Below, one piece after another: positions 53,788-63,110 of a stretch of DNA of 64,000 bases (position 1 is its first letter; every line of letters starts with the position of its first letter). Origin of the DNA: Dethiosulfatarculus sandiegensis (GTDB lineage: Bacteria; Desulfobacterota; Desulfarculia; Desulfarculales; Desulfarculaceae). The position numbers and the translations under genes are program-made. The DNA is taken from NCBI RefSeq assembly GCF_000931935.2, contig NZ_AZAC01000001.1, positions 186,001 to 250,000 of the forward strand, written 5' to 3'. The notes beneath the pieces were generated by a model. The model was not told where the DNA came from and did no database searches. It was given only the letters and a program-made list of their open reading frames with translations.

Positions 53788-54906
53788 TTATTGAACAACG
53801 TAATATTCACCGGGCTCGCGTGTCACCAGCCCGTTTAGTTCCAAGTGTACCAGTAAGGCCTTGACCTCCTGGGAGTTAAGTTTGCTCTCTCGGGTGAGAA
53901 TATCAACATGAACCGGATCATCACCCAAAAGAGACATGATTACAGCGGCCTTTGCCGGTAAGCCGGAGAGGTCCGGCGCTTTTTCTTCCTGATTCGACGC
54001 CTCAGGCATATAAGCCATGGCCCCCGGTTCCAGAAGATCCGCCACTGACTGTAAAAGTCCGGCGCCCTGGCTTATAAGATGATGGCAGCCAACCGAGCCC
54101 GGACTGCCTACCGGCCCGGGCACGGCAAACACCTCCCTGCCCTGGTCCAGGGCGTGCCTGGCGGTGATCAAAGAACCGCTTTTAAGCCCTGCCTCAACCA
54201 CCACTACAGCCCGGCTAAGACCTGATATAATGCGGTTGCGGATCGGGAAGTTAGGCGCCTGGGGCGGGGTTCCCAAGGGGAATTCGCTTATAATAGCACC
54301 CTTTTGGCCAATCTCAATGGCCAGCTCCAAATTTTCCCTGGGATAAGGAACATCCAGGCCGCAGCCCAAGACCGCCACTGTATGGCCGCCTGCGGAAAGG
54401 GCTCCCCAATGGGCCTCGGTGTCAATGCCCTTGGCCAGGCCCGAAACCACGCTCAAGCGGTTTTGGGAAAGTTCCGTCCCCAGTTTACGTGCCAAGCGCC
54501 TGCCGTAGGGGCTCATGCGGCGGGAACCGACCACAGCCACAGCACCTTGCCCGACCTCTTCTAATGAACCGCGCAGATACAAAACCGGAGGAGGAAACGG
54601 TATGGACGCCAGGTTCCGAGGATACAGAGGATCTATAAGGGTGATCGCTTTTGCGTTTATTCCGCCCAAGCGTCTCAGCTCCTGTTCCGGATCCTTGACC
54701 CAGGCTTTTTCCCTTATGGCCCGGATTACCTTTGCATTGAGGCCCTTTACCCTTTTCAGTTCATTTTCCGAGGCCTGAAAAACCTCGCGGGGGGAGCCCA
54801 ACGCCTCAATCAGGCGAATAAAGCGCGTGCTGCCCACTCCCGGTATGAGCCTTAAGCCCAGCCAGTAGGGTAGATCAGCTTCTGCCTTGCTCTTATTCCT
54901 CTCCAT
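53788..54906 (-). CDS. dprA: DNA processing protein DprA
   Basis: Loads RecA on incoming single-stranded DNA in natural transformation. 372 residues: an N-terminal helix-hairpin-helix-like region (LIPGVGSTRFIRLIEALG), the Rossmann core VAVVGSRRMSPYG...VVSGLAKGIDTEAHWGAL and GSLITARHALDQGREVFAVPG, and a C-terminal winged helix (about 315-370). Together with topA it forms a minus-strand unit. A complete competence system is not visible in the window, apart from the ComEC-like fragment at 6231-7190. Confidence 0.94.
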   Translation of the reverse strand: MERNKSKAEADLPYWLGLRLIPGVGSTRFIRLIEALGSPREVFQASENELKRVKGLNAKVIRAIREKAWVKDPEQELRRLGGINAKAITLIDPLYPRNLASIPFPPPVLYLRGSLEEVGQGAVAVVGSRRMSPYGRRLARKLGTELSQNRLSVVSGLAKGIDTEAHWGALSAGGHTVAVLGCGLDVPYPRENLELAIEIGQKGAIISEFPLGTPPQAPNFPIRNRIISGLSRAVVVVEAGLKSGSLITARHALDQGREVFAVPGPVGSPGSVGCHHLISQGAGLLQSVADLLEPGAMAYMPEASNQEEKAPDLSGLPAKAAVIMSLLGDDPVHVDILTRESKLNSQEVKALLVHLELNGLVTREPGEYYVVQ

Positions 54907-55377
54907 AGGTTTTGCAAGCTAACCATCACTAAGAGCCTCGTCAAGGTTTTTTTCCAAGTGGGTTGATTCAGGCCACAACGAAAAACCCCCTTTGGAAGGC
55001 TTCTGCCGGCCCGGAATACGCCTTTGCGTCTCTATATGAAATATTGGTTATATATAGTAAATAACTAATCATATGTGTTTAAGAGGTTGAAATTGAAAAT
55101 AAAAAAATTTTAAAAACCAACAACCCCGCACAAGGGTGTCATTTTTGTGGAGAAAATACTTGCCTGACAATAGCCTGAGAGTCTATGGTGTTAGCAACTT
55201 CCCGCAAAAAAACCCAGCAGGCTGTTACAATTCTATTCCAAGCTAAGGGAGGAGTAATCCCTTTATTTGAATTGAGTGCTGTTCGAAAAGATGGGCAGTA
55301 AAATTTAGCCGTTCTTGGGGAAGACCAAATAAAAACCAGGTCTTTTCCGTAGTGTCTCCGCTCCGCTGGGATGATTC
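54907..55377. other. Divergent intergenic region dprA / vWA-like gene
   Basis: 470 bases, AT-rich at 55020-55130, and expected to hold promoters for both sides. No repeat, RNA or ORF of note. AGCAGGCTGTTACA at about 55217 resembles only a few bases of the palindromic element. Confidence 0.45.
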
Positions 55378-56892
55378 ATGCTGAGAACCATATCTTTTGT
55401 GATGCTGTTTTGTGTTTTCTGGGGCTGGCAGCCCCTGGGATCCCATGCCGCAAGTACCGCCCTTGTGCGCGCTGAATGGAATCTGGCGGTGGTGGTGGAT
55501 TGCGCCCCTCCCATGCAGCTTGTGTGGGGCAAGGATGTGAGGCTTGAAAGCCTTGAGAGGCTTTTGGAAATAAAATTAAGAACCTTGCCCCAGAGAATCA
55601 GTGCCGGGCTATGGCTGGGGCAAAAGGGAGCGACCGGTCCCGCGGTTAAACCGGATAAGGCAGGCAACTTAAGGGAGCTTTCTCTTTCCTTAAACGGTTG
55701 TAAGCTTGACCCTGATCTCAGCCACGCCCTTTCCGAGGCAGCCAAATGGCTTGGCAAAAAAGGCAAAGGCAGCCTGCTTTTAGTAACAGCCGGGGATGAA
55801 GGTTCTTTTCCTGTTTTAGACCTGCCCTTGCCGAAAGGGGATTTTTATTGCCACGTGGTTTCTTTGGGTAAGGGATCACCCAAAATGCGCCGCCTGGCCG
55901 GTTTGGGCGGCGGTGCGTTTTTTGAGGTGAAGACCCCTGAAAGGTTGAGGCGGCAGATGCAGGCCGCCTGGCTCACCGCTATTACACCCACCAGGCTTTT
56001 GGTCGAGGCTCACGATGAGGCCAACCACGCAATTCCCGTGGTTTTTGATCTGAAACGGCAGGGGGCCTATGGTGAGCGCCAGGGCATAACAGGCCGCAGA
56101 ATGCAGATTCGGTCCGGGGTTTATAATCTCTCCTGGCCGTCTGGAAACCGTATTGGCCCGGGGGAGCCACCGGCAAAGGTCAAGGTGGTATCCGGTCCAA
56201 ATAATTTGTTGAGAACAGGCGGCAAGGGCCTGTTGGAAGTGGTTCTGCAAAAAGGGCTGGAGCCCGAAGAAGCCTGGAATCTCAGGTTGGCAAGGCCCAG
56301 TGACGGGTCTGTGGTTGAAAAGTGGCGCAGCGCGCCCTTTAAAAAGGAATTGCCCGCAGGAAAATATTTGCTTTCCTTGCCCAGGGCTAAAATGAGCTGG
56401 CGCCTGGACTTGGCGGCCGGAGGCAGGATAAAGGTGCCGGTGGGACTTTTTTGCGGGTTGAATGTCAAAATAAAAGGGGCTTTTGGCGATTTGCGCCTTG
56501 CTTATGAGGCCAGGGCCAAAGGCGGCATTGTCTTGAGGGAGGTTGGGCATAGCGGCCGGACACTTAAGTTGCCTCCCGGAGAATATGACTTACGGATCAT
56601 GACGATACCCGAGACAAAAATAGAAGTCTCTTTGCACACCGGTGAAGAAAAAATGCTTGCCTTGCCCGTGCTGGGGGCTCTTTTGGTTGAAAAGCCCAAA
56701 CAAAAAGGAGAGGCCGGGTTCACGGTGTTGGATGCCAAGGGCAGGGAATTGGCCGAGGGTGAGGCGGGCCTGCCTTTGAATCTGCTTCCCGGGGCTTATA
56801 GCCTTAAAACCAAGCTGAGTCAAGAAAACATATCCTTTGTGGTGGAGTCGGGCAGGGTCACTTCTTTGGCCCCCTTGGCTAAAGGATTGTGA
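55378..56892 (+). CDS. Secreted protein with a vWA-like domain (degenerate MIDAS)
   Basis: 504 residues with a Sec signal (MLRTISFVMLFCVFWGW...SHA). Residues about 35-210 follow a von Willebrand A layout: WNLAVVVDCAPPMQ (MIDAS DxSxS replaced by DCAPP), helix, LGKKGKGSLLLVTAGDE, then YCHVVSLG...LAGLGGGAFFEV. The remainder looks like three or four beta-sandwich repeats (PAGKYLLSLPRAK, PPGEYDLRIM, LPGAYSLKTK), typical of surface or periplasmic stalk domains. Function unknown. Its operon partner, the acyl-CoA ligase, follows 69 bases later, but a functional link is not evident. Confidence 0.65.
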   Translation: MLRTISFVMLFCVFWGWQPLGSHAASTALVRAEWNLAVVVDCAPPMQLVWGKDVRLESLERLLEIKLRTLPQRISAGLWLGQKGATGPAVKPDKAGNLRELSLSLNGCKLDPDLSHALSEAAKWLGKKGKGSLLLVTAGDEGSFPVLDLPLPKGDFYCHVVSLGKGSPKMRRLAGLGGGAFFEVKTPERLRRQMQAAWLTAITPTRLLVEAHDEANHAIPVVFDLKRQGAYGERQGITGRRMQIRSGVYNLSWPSGNRIGPGEPPAKVKVVSGPNNLLRTGGKGLLEVVLQKGLEPEEAWNLRLARPSDGSVVEKWRSAPFKKELPAGKYLLSLPRAKMSWRLDLAAGGRIKVPVGLFCGLNVKIKGAFGDLRLAYEARAKGGIVLREVGHSGRTLKLPPGEYDLRIMTIPETKIEVSLHTGEEKMLALPVLGALLVEKPKQKGEAGFTVLDAKGRELAEGEAGLPLNLLPGAYSLKTKLSQENISFVVESGRVTSLAPLAKGL

Positions 56893-56961
56893 GAGATTTA
56901 GGGGTGTTGCCGTATCTAAAACTGATTGGGCCGGGGCAGCCGGTCCCCGAGGAGGTGTGCG

Positions 56962-58677
56962 ATGACAAGTGATAGTCTGGGTGATCGGCCTTGGTACCAG
57001 GATTGGCCTGTAGGTGTAGATAAAATAATTGACGTGCCTGAAATCGGCATGGGTGAATTGCTGCGCGATACCGCGAGTAAACACCCGGACAACAAAGCCG
57101 TTGTATTTTTGGATTCAGTCATAACATACAGGCAGTTGGATGACTATGTGGACCGCTTCGCCACTGCCTTGCACAACCTTGGCCTGCGCAAAGGCGATGT
57201 GGCCGCGGTGATGCTGCCCAATTCGCATCAGTTTGTTATTGCCTTTTTCGCCTGTCAGCGACTGGGTGTTACGGTTACCGCCATCAACCCCACCTACAAG
57301 GCGATGGAGGTGAAGCATCAGCTCAATGACTCCGGCGCCAAGGCCCTCATTGTGCTGGATTCGGTTTTTGAGGCTCCCGCCAAGATCATAAGGGAGACCG
57401 GGATAAAACACCTTATCGGAACAAATATTGCCGATGTCTGCGGCTTTTCGCCCATAAAGATCTTCCTGGGTAAATTGCTGAAGAAGATACCCACCGGCAA
57501 GATGCCTCCTGAGACCCTGAGCTTCAAGGAGCTGTTAAAAACTCAGCCAAATGTGCCTGAAGTCACGATTAACCCGGCCGAAGACCTGGCTGTTCTGCAA
57601 TACACCGGCGGCACCACCGGCACGCCCAAGGGAGCCATGCTTACCGCCAAGAACCTGGTCTCCAATGTGGCCATGGGGTCGGCCTGGATCAGAGGCGTTG
57701 ATCCCAGCTGGGGCTGGGTGGGGGTTCTGCCCCTGTTCCATGTTTTTGCCATGACCTGCTGCATGAACATGGCTGTGGCCACCGGCGGTTATCAGCTTTT
57801 ATTCCCCAGGCCTCCGGCTGAAATGAAGGAATGGGCCGCTCAGATCGAGAAATGGGGCAAGGGAACCAGCATGGTTATGGCCGGTGTGGCGGTTTTGTTC
57901 AACAAGATCAACAATACCGAGGGGCTGGATCAATTCGACCTTAGCCCGCTCAAAAAATGCCTAAGCGGAGCCGGTCCCCTGCCCAGGGATGTGCAGCTGA
58001 CCTTTGAGAAAAAGATCGGTTCACTGGTTGTGGAGGGTTACGGCCTCAGCGAATCATCCCCTGTGGTGACGGCCAACCCCTTTGAACTGCCCGAGGGCAG
58101 CGAAAGGGTTTGGGGTTCGATCGGCCTGCCTTTCCCCAATACAGATGCCAAAATAATGGATCTGGAGACTGGAGACACCCAGCTTGGCTATGGCGAAGAC
58201 CAGGTGGGTGAACTCTGCGTCAAGGGTCCCCAGGTGATGAAGGGTTATTACAACCGCCCCGAGGAAAGCGCCCGCGCCCTCAGGGACGGTTGGCTCTATA
58301 CCGGTGATGTGGCCTATATGAACGACAGAGGCTGGATCTTTATCATGGATCGGGCCAGGGACTTGGTGAAGCACAAGGGCTACAGCGTGTTCCCCAAGGA
58401 AGTGGAAGACTACATGTTCTCCCATCCCAAGATTCTGGAAGTGGCTGTGGTTGGTCTGCCTGATCCGGCTGTGGGTGAAAAGCTCAAAGCCTTTGTGGTG
58501 CTTAAAGACGATTTTGAGGGCCAGGTCGAAGAACAGGAGATCATTGCCTGGTGCAAGGAGAACATGACCCATTACAAGGTGCCGGCAACTGTGGAGTTCA
58601 GGGACGAGTTGCCCAAGACCATGGTGGGCAAGGTTCTGCGCAGGGTGCTTAAGGAAGAGGAGCTGTCCAAGGCCTGA
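56962..58677 (+). CDS. Long-chain fatty acid-CoA ligase (AMP-forming)
   Basis: 571 residues of the FadD type. P-loop YTGGTTGTPKGAML, then VEGYGLSESSPV, GWLYTGDVAYMNDRGWIFIMDR and the C-terminal Lys motif in TMVGKVLRRVLK. ATG 56962 (MTSDSLGDRP) has GAGGAGG 7 bases upstream; the longer frame from 56926 is rejected. It activates fatty acids for beta-oxidation or lipid synthesis. Chain-length preference cannot be read. Strong terminator follows. Confidence 0.92.
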   Translation: MTSDSLGDRPWYQDWPVGVDKIIDVPEIGMGELLRDTASKHPDNKAVVFLDSVITYRQLDDYVDRFATALHNLGLRKGDVAAVMLPNSHQFVIAFFACQRLGVTVTAINPTYKAMEVKHQLNDSGAKALIVLDSVFEAPAKIIRETGIKHLIGTNIADVCGFSPIKIFLGKLLKKIPTGKMPPETLSFKELLKTQPNVPEVTINPAEDLAVLQYTGGTTGTPKGAMLTAKNLVSNVAMGSAWIRGVDPSWGWVGVLPLFHVFAMTCCMNMAVATGGYQLLFPRPPAEMKEWAAQIEKWGKGTSMVMAGVAVLFNKINNTEGLDQFDLSPLKKCLSGAGPLPRDVQLTFEKKIGSLVVEGYGLSESSPVVTANPFELPEGSERVWGSIGLPFPNTDAKIMDLETGDTQLGYGEDQVGELCVKGPQVMKGYYNRPEESARALRDGWLYTGDVAYMNDRGWIFIMDRARDLVKHKGYSVFPKEVEDYMFSHPKILEVAVVGLPDPAVGEKLKAFVVLKDDFEGQVEEQEIIAWCKENMTHYKVPATVEFRDELPKTMVGKVLRRVLKEEELSKA

Positions 58678-58710
58678 TTTGACCTTGTTTTGTCGGAAGT
58701 AAACCAGCTA

Positions 58711-58743
58711 CAGGCGGGTCCCCACGGACCCGCCTGTTTGTTT
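58711..58743 (+). terminator. Terminator after the acyl-CoA ligase
   Basis: CAGGCGGGTCC pairs perfectly with GGACCCGCCTG (CCAC loop), followed by TTTGTTT. Confidence 0.9.
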
Positions 58744-58824
58744 ATAATGAGAATACCGGCGGAGTCGGCCAGGCAGGAGAGTTGTCTTCCCCAACGGAGA
58801 ATCCAAAAACTTTTAAGGTTTGAT

Positions 58825-60693
58825 ATGCATTCTGAAACCTCAAAGGAAAATGCCCGAAAAGATCCTGGTTTTCCCTTTGGCCCCCATGCCGGGGAGATCT
58901 TGAGGAGACGTTACCTGATCCGGGATGAAAAGGGCAGGGTGGTTGAAACCCCGGAACGGATGCTTCAGAGGGTGGCCCGGGCCATGGCCGGGGCAGAGGA
59001 GATATCGGGCGGCTCGGCCGAGGCCCGCATCTGGGAGAAACGTTTTTTATCAGCCCTTAGTCAAGGGTTGTTTTTGCCTAATTCACCGACTCTCATGAAC
59101 GCCGGTCGACCTTTGGGACAATTATCCGCCTGTTTTGTCCTGCCTGTGGAGGACAGCCTGGAGGGTATTTTTGAGACGGTCAAGCAGGCTGCCATAATTC
59201 ATAAAACCGGGGGCGGAACGGGTTTTGATTTTTCCGGGTTGCGCCCGGCGGGAGACCAGGTTGCCTCTACCGGCGGCATAAGCTCCGGCCCGGTGAGTTT
59301 CATGCAGGTTTTTGATACTGCAACTGAAGCCATAAAACAGGGCGGGGTGAGGCGGGGGGCCAACATGGGGATTCTGCATGTCTCCCACCCGGATATAGAG
59401 CTTTTTATAAGGGCCAAGACTGAACTGGATCTTTTTTCCAACTTTAATCTTTCGGTCATGGTTACAGATGAGTTCATGCAAAAGGTGCGGGCAGATCGGG
59501 ACTGGGATCTGATCAACCCCAGAAACGGCTCCCGGGTGCGTAAACTGAAGGCCAGGGGGCTATTTGAGCTGATGGTTGAATCGGCCCATGGCGCCGGTGA
59601 ACCCGGTCTGGTTTTTTTTGATGCCCTTAACAGGGGCAATCCCACTCCGGCCCTGGGGCGGTTCAATGCCACCAACCCTTGCGGTGAACAGCCCCTTTTG
59701 CCTTATGAATCCTGTAATCTGGCTTCCTTGGTTCTGCCCAGGTTTGTAAAGGGAAAACAGATAAATTATCCCGCCCTGGAGGAGGCCGCCGGTCTGGTGG
59801 TTCGCTTTTTGGATAATGCCTTGGAAGTAAACCGGTTTCCCTTGCCGCAGGTGAAAAAGGCCACTCGTTTGACCCGCAAAGTGGGGCTTGGGGTTATGGG
59901 GTTTGCCGATCTGCTCATAGCGCTAAATATCCCTTATGAGTCAAGCCGGGCTGCTCAAGTGGCCCAAAAGGTAATGAAGGCAATAAATAGCGCTGCCAGG
60001 GAGATGAGCCGTGACCTGGCCCGGCAAAGGGGCAGCTTCCCCGCTTTTGCCAAAAGCGTTTTTCCCGCTCAAGGCGAGACCCGCATGAGAAACGCCACTG
60101 TAACCACTTTGGCTCCCACCGGTGCTCTTTCTTTGCTCATGGGTTGCTCCGCGGGCATAGAGCCGCTTTTTGCCTTAAGCCATAAGAGGCGTATGCTTGA
60201 TGACCAACTGGTCAATGAAGTGAACCCAGCCTTTAAGGCCCGCTTGGCTGAACTTGGGCTGGACACTTTGCAGAACCAAAAGGCCCTGGCTCAAAGCGGC
60301 CTGGCCGCAAGTATCGCCGGATTGCCCTTTAAAGACCGGGAGGTCTTTAAATCAGCCCATGAGATAACGGCCCAGGGGCATATGGCCATTCAAAGGGCTT
60401 TTCAGCTTTATACGGATAATGCCGTATCCAAAACCGTGAATCTGCCTGCCCGGGCCCCGGTCAAGGAGGTGTGGCAGGTTTTTGAACAGGCCCACGCCAT
60501 GGGGTTGAAGGGCATCACAGTCTTTCGGCACGGGAGCAGAGGAAGGCAGGTTCTGGAACTGGCTTCTCTGCCTGGTGAGCCTGCCAGGGACAGCCCAAGC
60601 AAACCGGGGCAATGCCCCCGTTGCGGAGGCGCATTGGCCACTGAGGGAGGATGTCAAACCTGCTTTTGGTGCGGGGCTTCGGGATGTGAATGA
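58825..60693 (+). CDS. nrdJ: Adenosylcobalamin-dependent ribonucleotide reductase (class II)
   Basis: 622 residues. It converts ribonucleotides to deoxyribonucleotides using B12 rather than oxygen or a glycyl radical. Signatures: PNSPTLMNAGRPLGQLSACF, GGGTGFDFSGLRPAGD, NPCGEQPLLPYESCNLASL (active-site Cys and Glu) and TLAPTGALSLLMGCSAGIEP. The C-terminus is a Cys-rich tail, CPRCGGAL...CQTCFWCGASGC, that re-reduces the active site. No N-terminal ATP-cone. ATG 58825 has AAGG at good spacing; the frame extends further upstream across the previous terminator and is not used. No cobalamin riboswitch or NrdR box was seen here. Confidence 0.93.
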   Translation: MHSETSKENARKDPGFPFGPHAGEILRRRYLIRDEKGRVVETPERMLQRVARAMAGAEEISGGSAEARIWEKRFLSALSQGLFLPNSPTLMNAGRPLGQLSACFVLPVEDSLEGIFETVKQAAIIHKTGGGTGFDFSGLRPAGDQVASTGGISSGPVSFMQVFDTATEAIKQGGVRRGANMGILHVSHPDIELFIRAKTELDLFSNFNLSVMVTDEFMQKVRADRDWDLINPRNGSRVRKLKARGLFELMVESAHGAGEPGLVFFDALNRGNPTPALGRFNATNPCGEQPLLPYESCNLASLVLPRFVKGKQINYPALEEAAGLVVRFLDNALEVNRFPLPQVKKATRLTRKVGLGVMGFADLLIALNIPYESSRAAQVAQKVMKAINSAAREMSRDLARQRGSFPAFAKSVFPAQGETRMRNATVTTLAPTGALSLLMGCSAGIEPLFALSHKRRMLDDQLVNEVNPAFKARLAELGLDTLQNQKALAQSGLAASIAGLPFKDREVFKSAHEITAQGHMAIQRAFQLYTDNAVSKTVNLPARAPVKEVWQVFEQAHAMGLKGITVFRHGSRGRQVLELASLPGEPARDSPSKPGQCPRCGGALATEGGCQTCFWCGASGCE

Positions 60694-60711
60694 CGCCTGA
60701 TTGGACGAAGA

Positions 60712-60843
60712 ATGCAGGTTGTGGAATTTAAAGGGCCGTTTACACTTTTGAGCCCGGAAAAAGGTATTCTTTTCGACTGCCCTGAGGCCGGGGAGCCCGG
60801 CCTTTATATATGGGCGGTGAAGATGATAGCTCCAGTTATTTAA
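60712..60843 (+). pseudogene. 43-codon orphan fragment, possibly a truncated gene
   Basis: The frame MQVVEFKGPFTLLSPEKGIL...GEPGLYIWAVKMIAPVI has protein-like composition and codon use, and the pattern F.G.F.L...G.Y.W..K resembles the start of proteins in which a GIY-YIG-type domain follows. It stops just after that point. No clear Shine-Dalgarno. Probably the head of a gene lost by deletion, or a small protein of unknown role. Confidence 0.35.
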
Positions 60844-60924
60844 CTTCCTGAAAATTTGTATAAAATTCCATCAGACAAAGCCTGGGTCGGTCAAGTCGAA
60901 AAGCCGTGGCCCGACCGGTAGTTG

Positions 60925-62394
60925 CTAATTGCTGGATTTAACCAGATCCAAAATTTCCACATCATTTATATATGTTTTGGTCTTGAACTGAGTGAGATTT
61001 TGCAGCCTGTGAGTGATGCCGGCCATTTTAATGGCTTCTTTTTGATAAACGGCATAGTCTTTCAGCACCTCTGGGCTGTTTTCATACTTTTCAAACATAA
61101 GCTCCGCATGGGTGACGATGACTTGCAGGGGCTGGTTGAACTCGTGACAAACCGCGCCCGCCGTCTTTATGGCAGCCATGAGGCGCTCTTTTTCCATGAG
61201 GTTTCTTTGGGCCTCCTGCCTTTCGGTTGCGTCGATCACAACCGAATAAAGCAGTTCCTTGCCTTCCATGACAATAGGGCCGGAATAGACATCCACTGCT
61301 TTGACCTCTCCATTTGCCAGGCGGTGTTTAAATGCAAAATGGTTTTGGGATGCTGATTTTGCCTTCCCCATTTCGTGTTCTATTTCGTCGGCGGTAAGGA
61401 TGTTGATATCGCTTATGAGCATGGAGGTGAGCCCGGCGTGATCATAACCGTAAAAGGTGCAGGCAGAGGGGTTGGCATCTATGATTTCAGAGGTCTGGGG
61501 ATCGATCAACAATATAACCGCTGGGCTTTTTTCAAAGAGCGCCTGGTAGTGGGTCTGGCTTTCTCTTAATGCCCTGGTGAGGTCCCGGAATTTTGTGGCG
61601 TCTTGAATGATAGCCAGGGAATGGGGGGTTCCGTCTGCATCCATGACGGTGGAAGTGGAGATGCGCACAATTTTTTTCCCTCCGTCGGCCCTGACTATCT
61701 CCCACTCCTCCGCCTTGAGGTTGTCCCCCAATCTCATACGCAGCATTCTATCCCGAGCTTTTTTCTGGTAGTCAGGGTCAGGATAGACGGTTTGATACCA
61801 GCCGAGGCGGTTGATCTGATCCATTTCATAGCCGGTAAGCCGAACCATGCTTTGATTCCAGATGGTGAAGCAGACAAAGGGAAAGTCTTCTATGGCATGG
61901 CACATGCAGATTCCCTCGGCCGCGGTTTCTATCACCTTGCTCGAAAGCTCGGATTGTTTGCGAAATGCTTCTTCCAGGTCCTTGCGGCCGGAGATGTCAC
62001 GTAAGGTCGTAATGATATATGATTCATTTTGGGTTTTTATCAGGCGTCCTGAAATATAAACCGGGTATCGCCTGCCGTCACTGGCATTGAAAATAGTTTC
62101 CTGGTTAAGGCAGTGGCCGGTTATCTTGATCTTTTGTAAAAAGTCCAGCCAATCCTGCTCATTATACCAATAGCCCAGTTTTCTAAGCGTGTTACCTATA
62201 ATATTCTTTTTGGAATCAGCGGAGAATTCAATAAAGAGGTCATTTACATCAAGCATAACCGGGTTGCGCAGGGAGCATAAAAAGGCAATGTCCGGAGTGT
62301 ATTGGACAAATTTTTTTAATTTATCCTGGTTTTTTTTCTTTACCTGAGCGGGATTTGCGGATTCTTTGTCCTTGTTTTTAGACGCTTGGGCCAT
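60925..62394 (-). CDS. PAS-PAS-PAS-HisKA signalling protein without a catalytic ATPase domain
   Basis: 489 cytoplasmic residues. Lys-rich head (1-28), PAS1 about 29-135, PAS2 about 145-272, PAS3 about 285-400 (LFEKSPAVILLIDPQTSEIIDANPSA), then a HisKA-type helix pair with the H-box GAVCHEFNQPLQVIVTHAEL. The protein ends shortly after the second helix (YINDVEILDLVKSSN); N, G1 and G2 boxes are absent and the downstream DNA shows no remnant of them. It could be a phosphoacceptor, a dimerising decoy, or a gene cut short. No response regulator is adjacent. Confidence 0.85.
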   Translation of the reverse strand: MAQASKNKDKESANPAQVKKKNQDKLKKFVQYTPDIAFLCSLRNPVMLDVNDLFIEFSADSKKNIIGNTLRKLGYWYNEQDWLDFLQKIKITGHCLNQETIFNASDGRRYPVYISGRLIKTQNESYIITTLRDISGRKDLEEAFRKQSELSSKVIETAAEGICMCHAIEDFPFVCFTIWNQSMVRLTGYEMDQINRLGWYQTVYPDPDYQKKARDRMLRMRLGDNLKAEEWEIVRADGGKKIVRISTSTVMDADGTPHSLAIIQDATKFRDLTRALRESQTHYQALFEKSPAVILLIDPQTSEIIDANPSACTFYGYDHAGLTSMLISDINILTADEIEHEMGKAKSASQNHFAFKHRLANGEVKAVDVYSGPIVMEGKELLYSVVIDATERQEAQRNLMEKERLMAAIKTAGAVCHEFNQPLQVIVTHAELMFEKYENSPEVLKDYAVYQKEAIKMAGITHRLQNLTQFKTKTYINDVEILDLVKSSN

Positions 62395-62539
62395 TTGTAA
62401 TACCTTGTTTGGGTATTTAGTATTTTATTATGGTAATGACTGTTAATCGGTGGTCGGCTCGGTTTAATGGTCGCAAAAAACTATTGTTATACGGTTTTTT
62501 GGGCGCCGTAAAAAAAGGGCAGGGCGTAGTTTGAAGCAT

Positions 62540-62576
62540 GGTGGCCTCCGGAGAAATTTTTCTCCGGAAGCCACCG
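62540..62576. terminator. Strong hairpin between tpx and the PAS protein gene
   Basis: GGTGGC-C-TCCGGAGAAA pairs with TTTCTCCGGA-A-GCCACC (16 bp, one internal mismatch) with an AT loop. No T-run on either side, so it may end tpx transcription with help from Rho or protect its 3' end. Confidence 0.6.
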
Positions 62577-62594
62577 GCATAAATAGCAGAAAGT

Positions 62595-63110
62595 CTAGAA
62601 TACCTTTTTCAATGCTTCCATAACTTTTTCGTAATCCGGTTCCTGGGAGATCTCCTGAACAAGTTGCCTGTAAACCAGCATGCCGTTTTGGTCAATTATC
62701 AGGACCGCCCGCGCCAAAAGGCGCAGCTCCTTAATCAAAAGGCCGTAATTTTGTCCAAAAGATGCGTCTTTGTGGTCACTTAAGGTGACAAGTTTTTCCA
62801 CTCCCTGAGCCCCGCACCACCTGGCCTGAGCAAAGGGAAGATCCATGCTCAAGGTGAGAATGACTACATTCTCTCCCAATTTTTCGGCCTCGGTGTTGAA
62901 GCGCTTGGTTTGTAATTCGCAGACCGGTGTATCCAAAGAGGGGACCGATGAGATGATAATCACCTTGCCGGTATAGTCGGAAAGGCTCTTGGCTGAAAGG
63001 TCTGTTGCCAGGGCTGTGAAGTCAGGGGCCTTGGCCCCGAGTTGAGGCTCATCTCCGGTCAGGGTCAGTGGATTTGATTGCATGAAAACTGCGTTTGGCC
63101 TGTCGCCCAT
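62595..63110 (-). CDS. tpx: Thiol peroxidase
   Basis: 171-residue atypical 2-Cys peroxiredoxin that removes peroxides with thioredoxin. Peroxidatic Cys64 is in SLDTPVCELQTKRFN and the resolving Cys99 in QARWCGAQG. Length is normal. GAGGAGAC precedes ATG 63110. An oxidative-defence gene in a strict anaerobe fits the neighbouring universal stress gene. Confidence 0.95.
   Translation of the reverse strand: MGDRPNAVFMQSNPLTLTGDEPQLGAKAPDFTALATDLSAKSLSDYTGKVIIISSVPSLDTPVCELQTKRFNTEAEKLGENVVILTLSMDLPFAQARWCGAQGVEKLVTLSDHKDASFGQNYGLLIKELRLLARAVLIIDQNGMLVYRQLVQEISQEPDYEKVMEALKKVF

Noticed and set aside
58678..58824. Cobalamin riboswitch upstream of nrdJ
   Set aside because: Only 147 bases, occupied by the previous gene's terminator, and no B12-box-like sequence seen.
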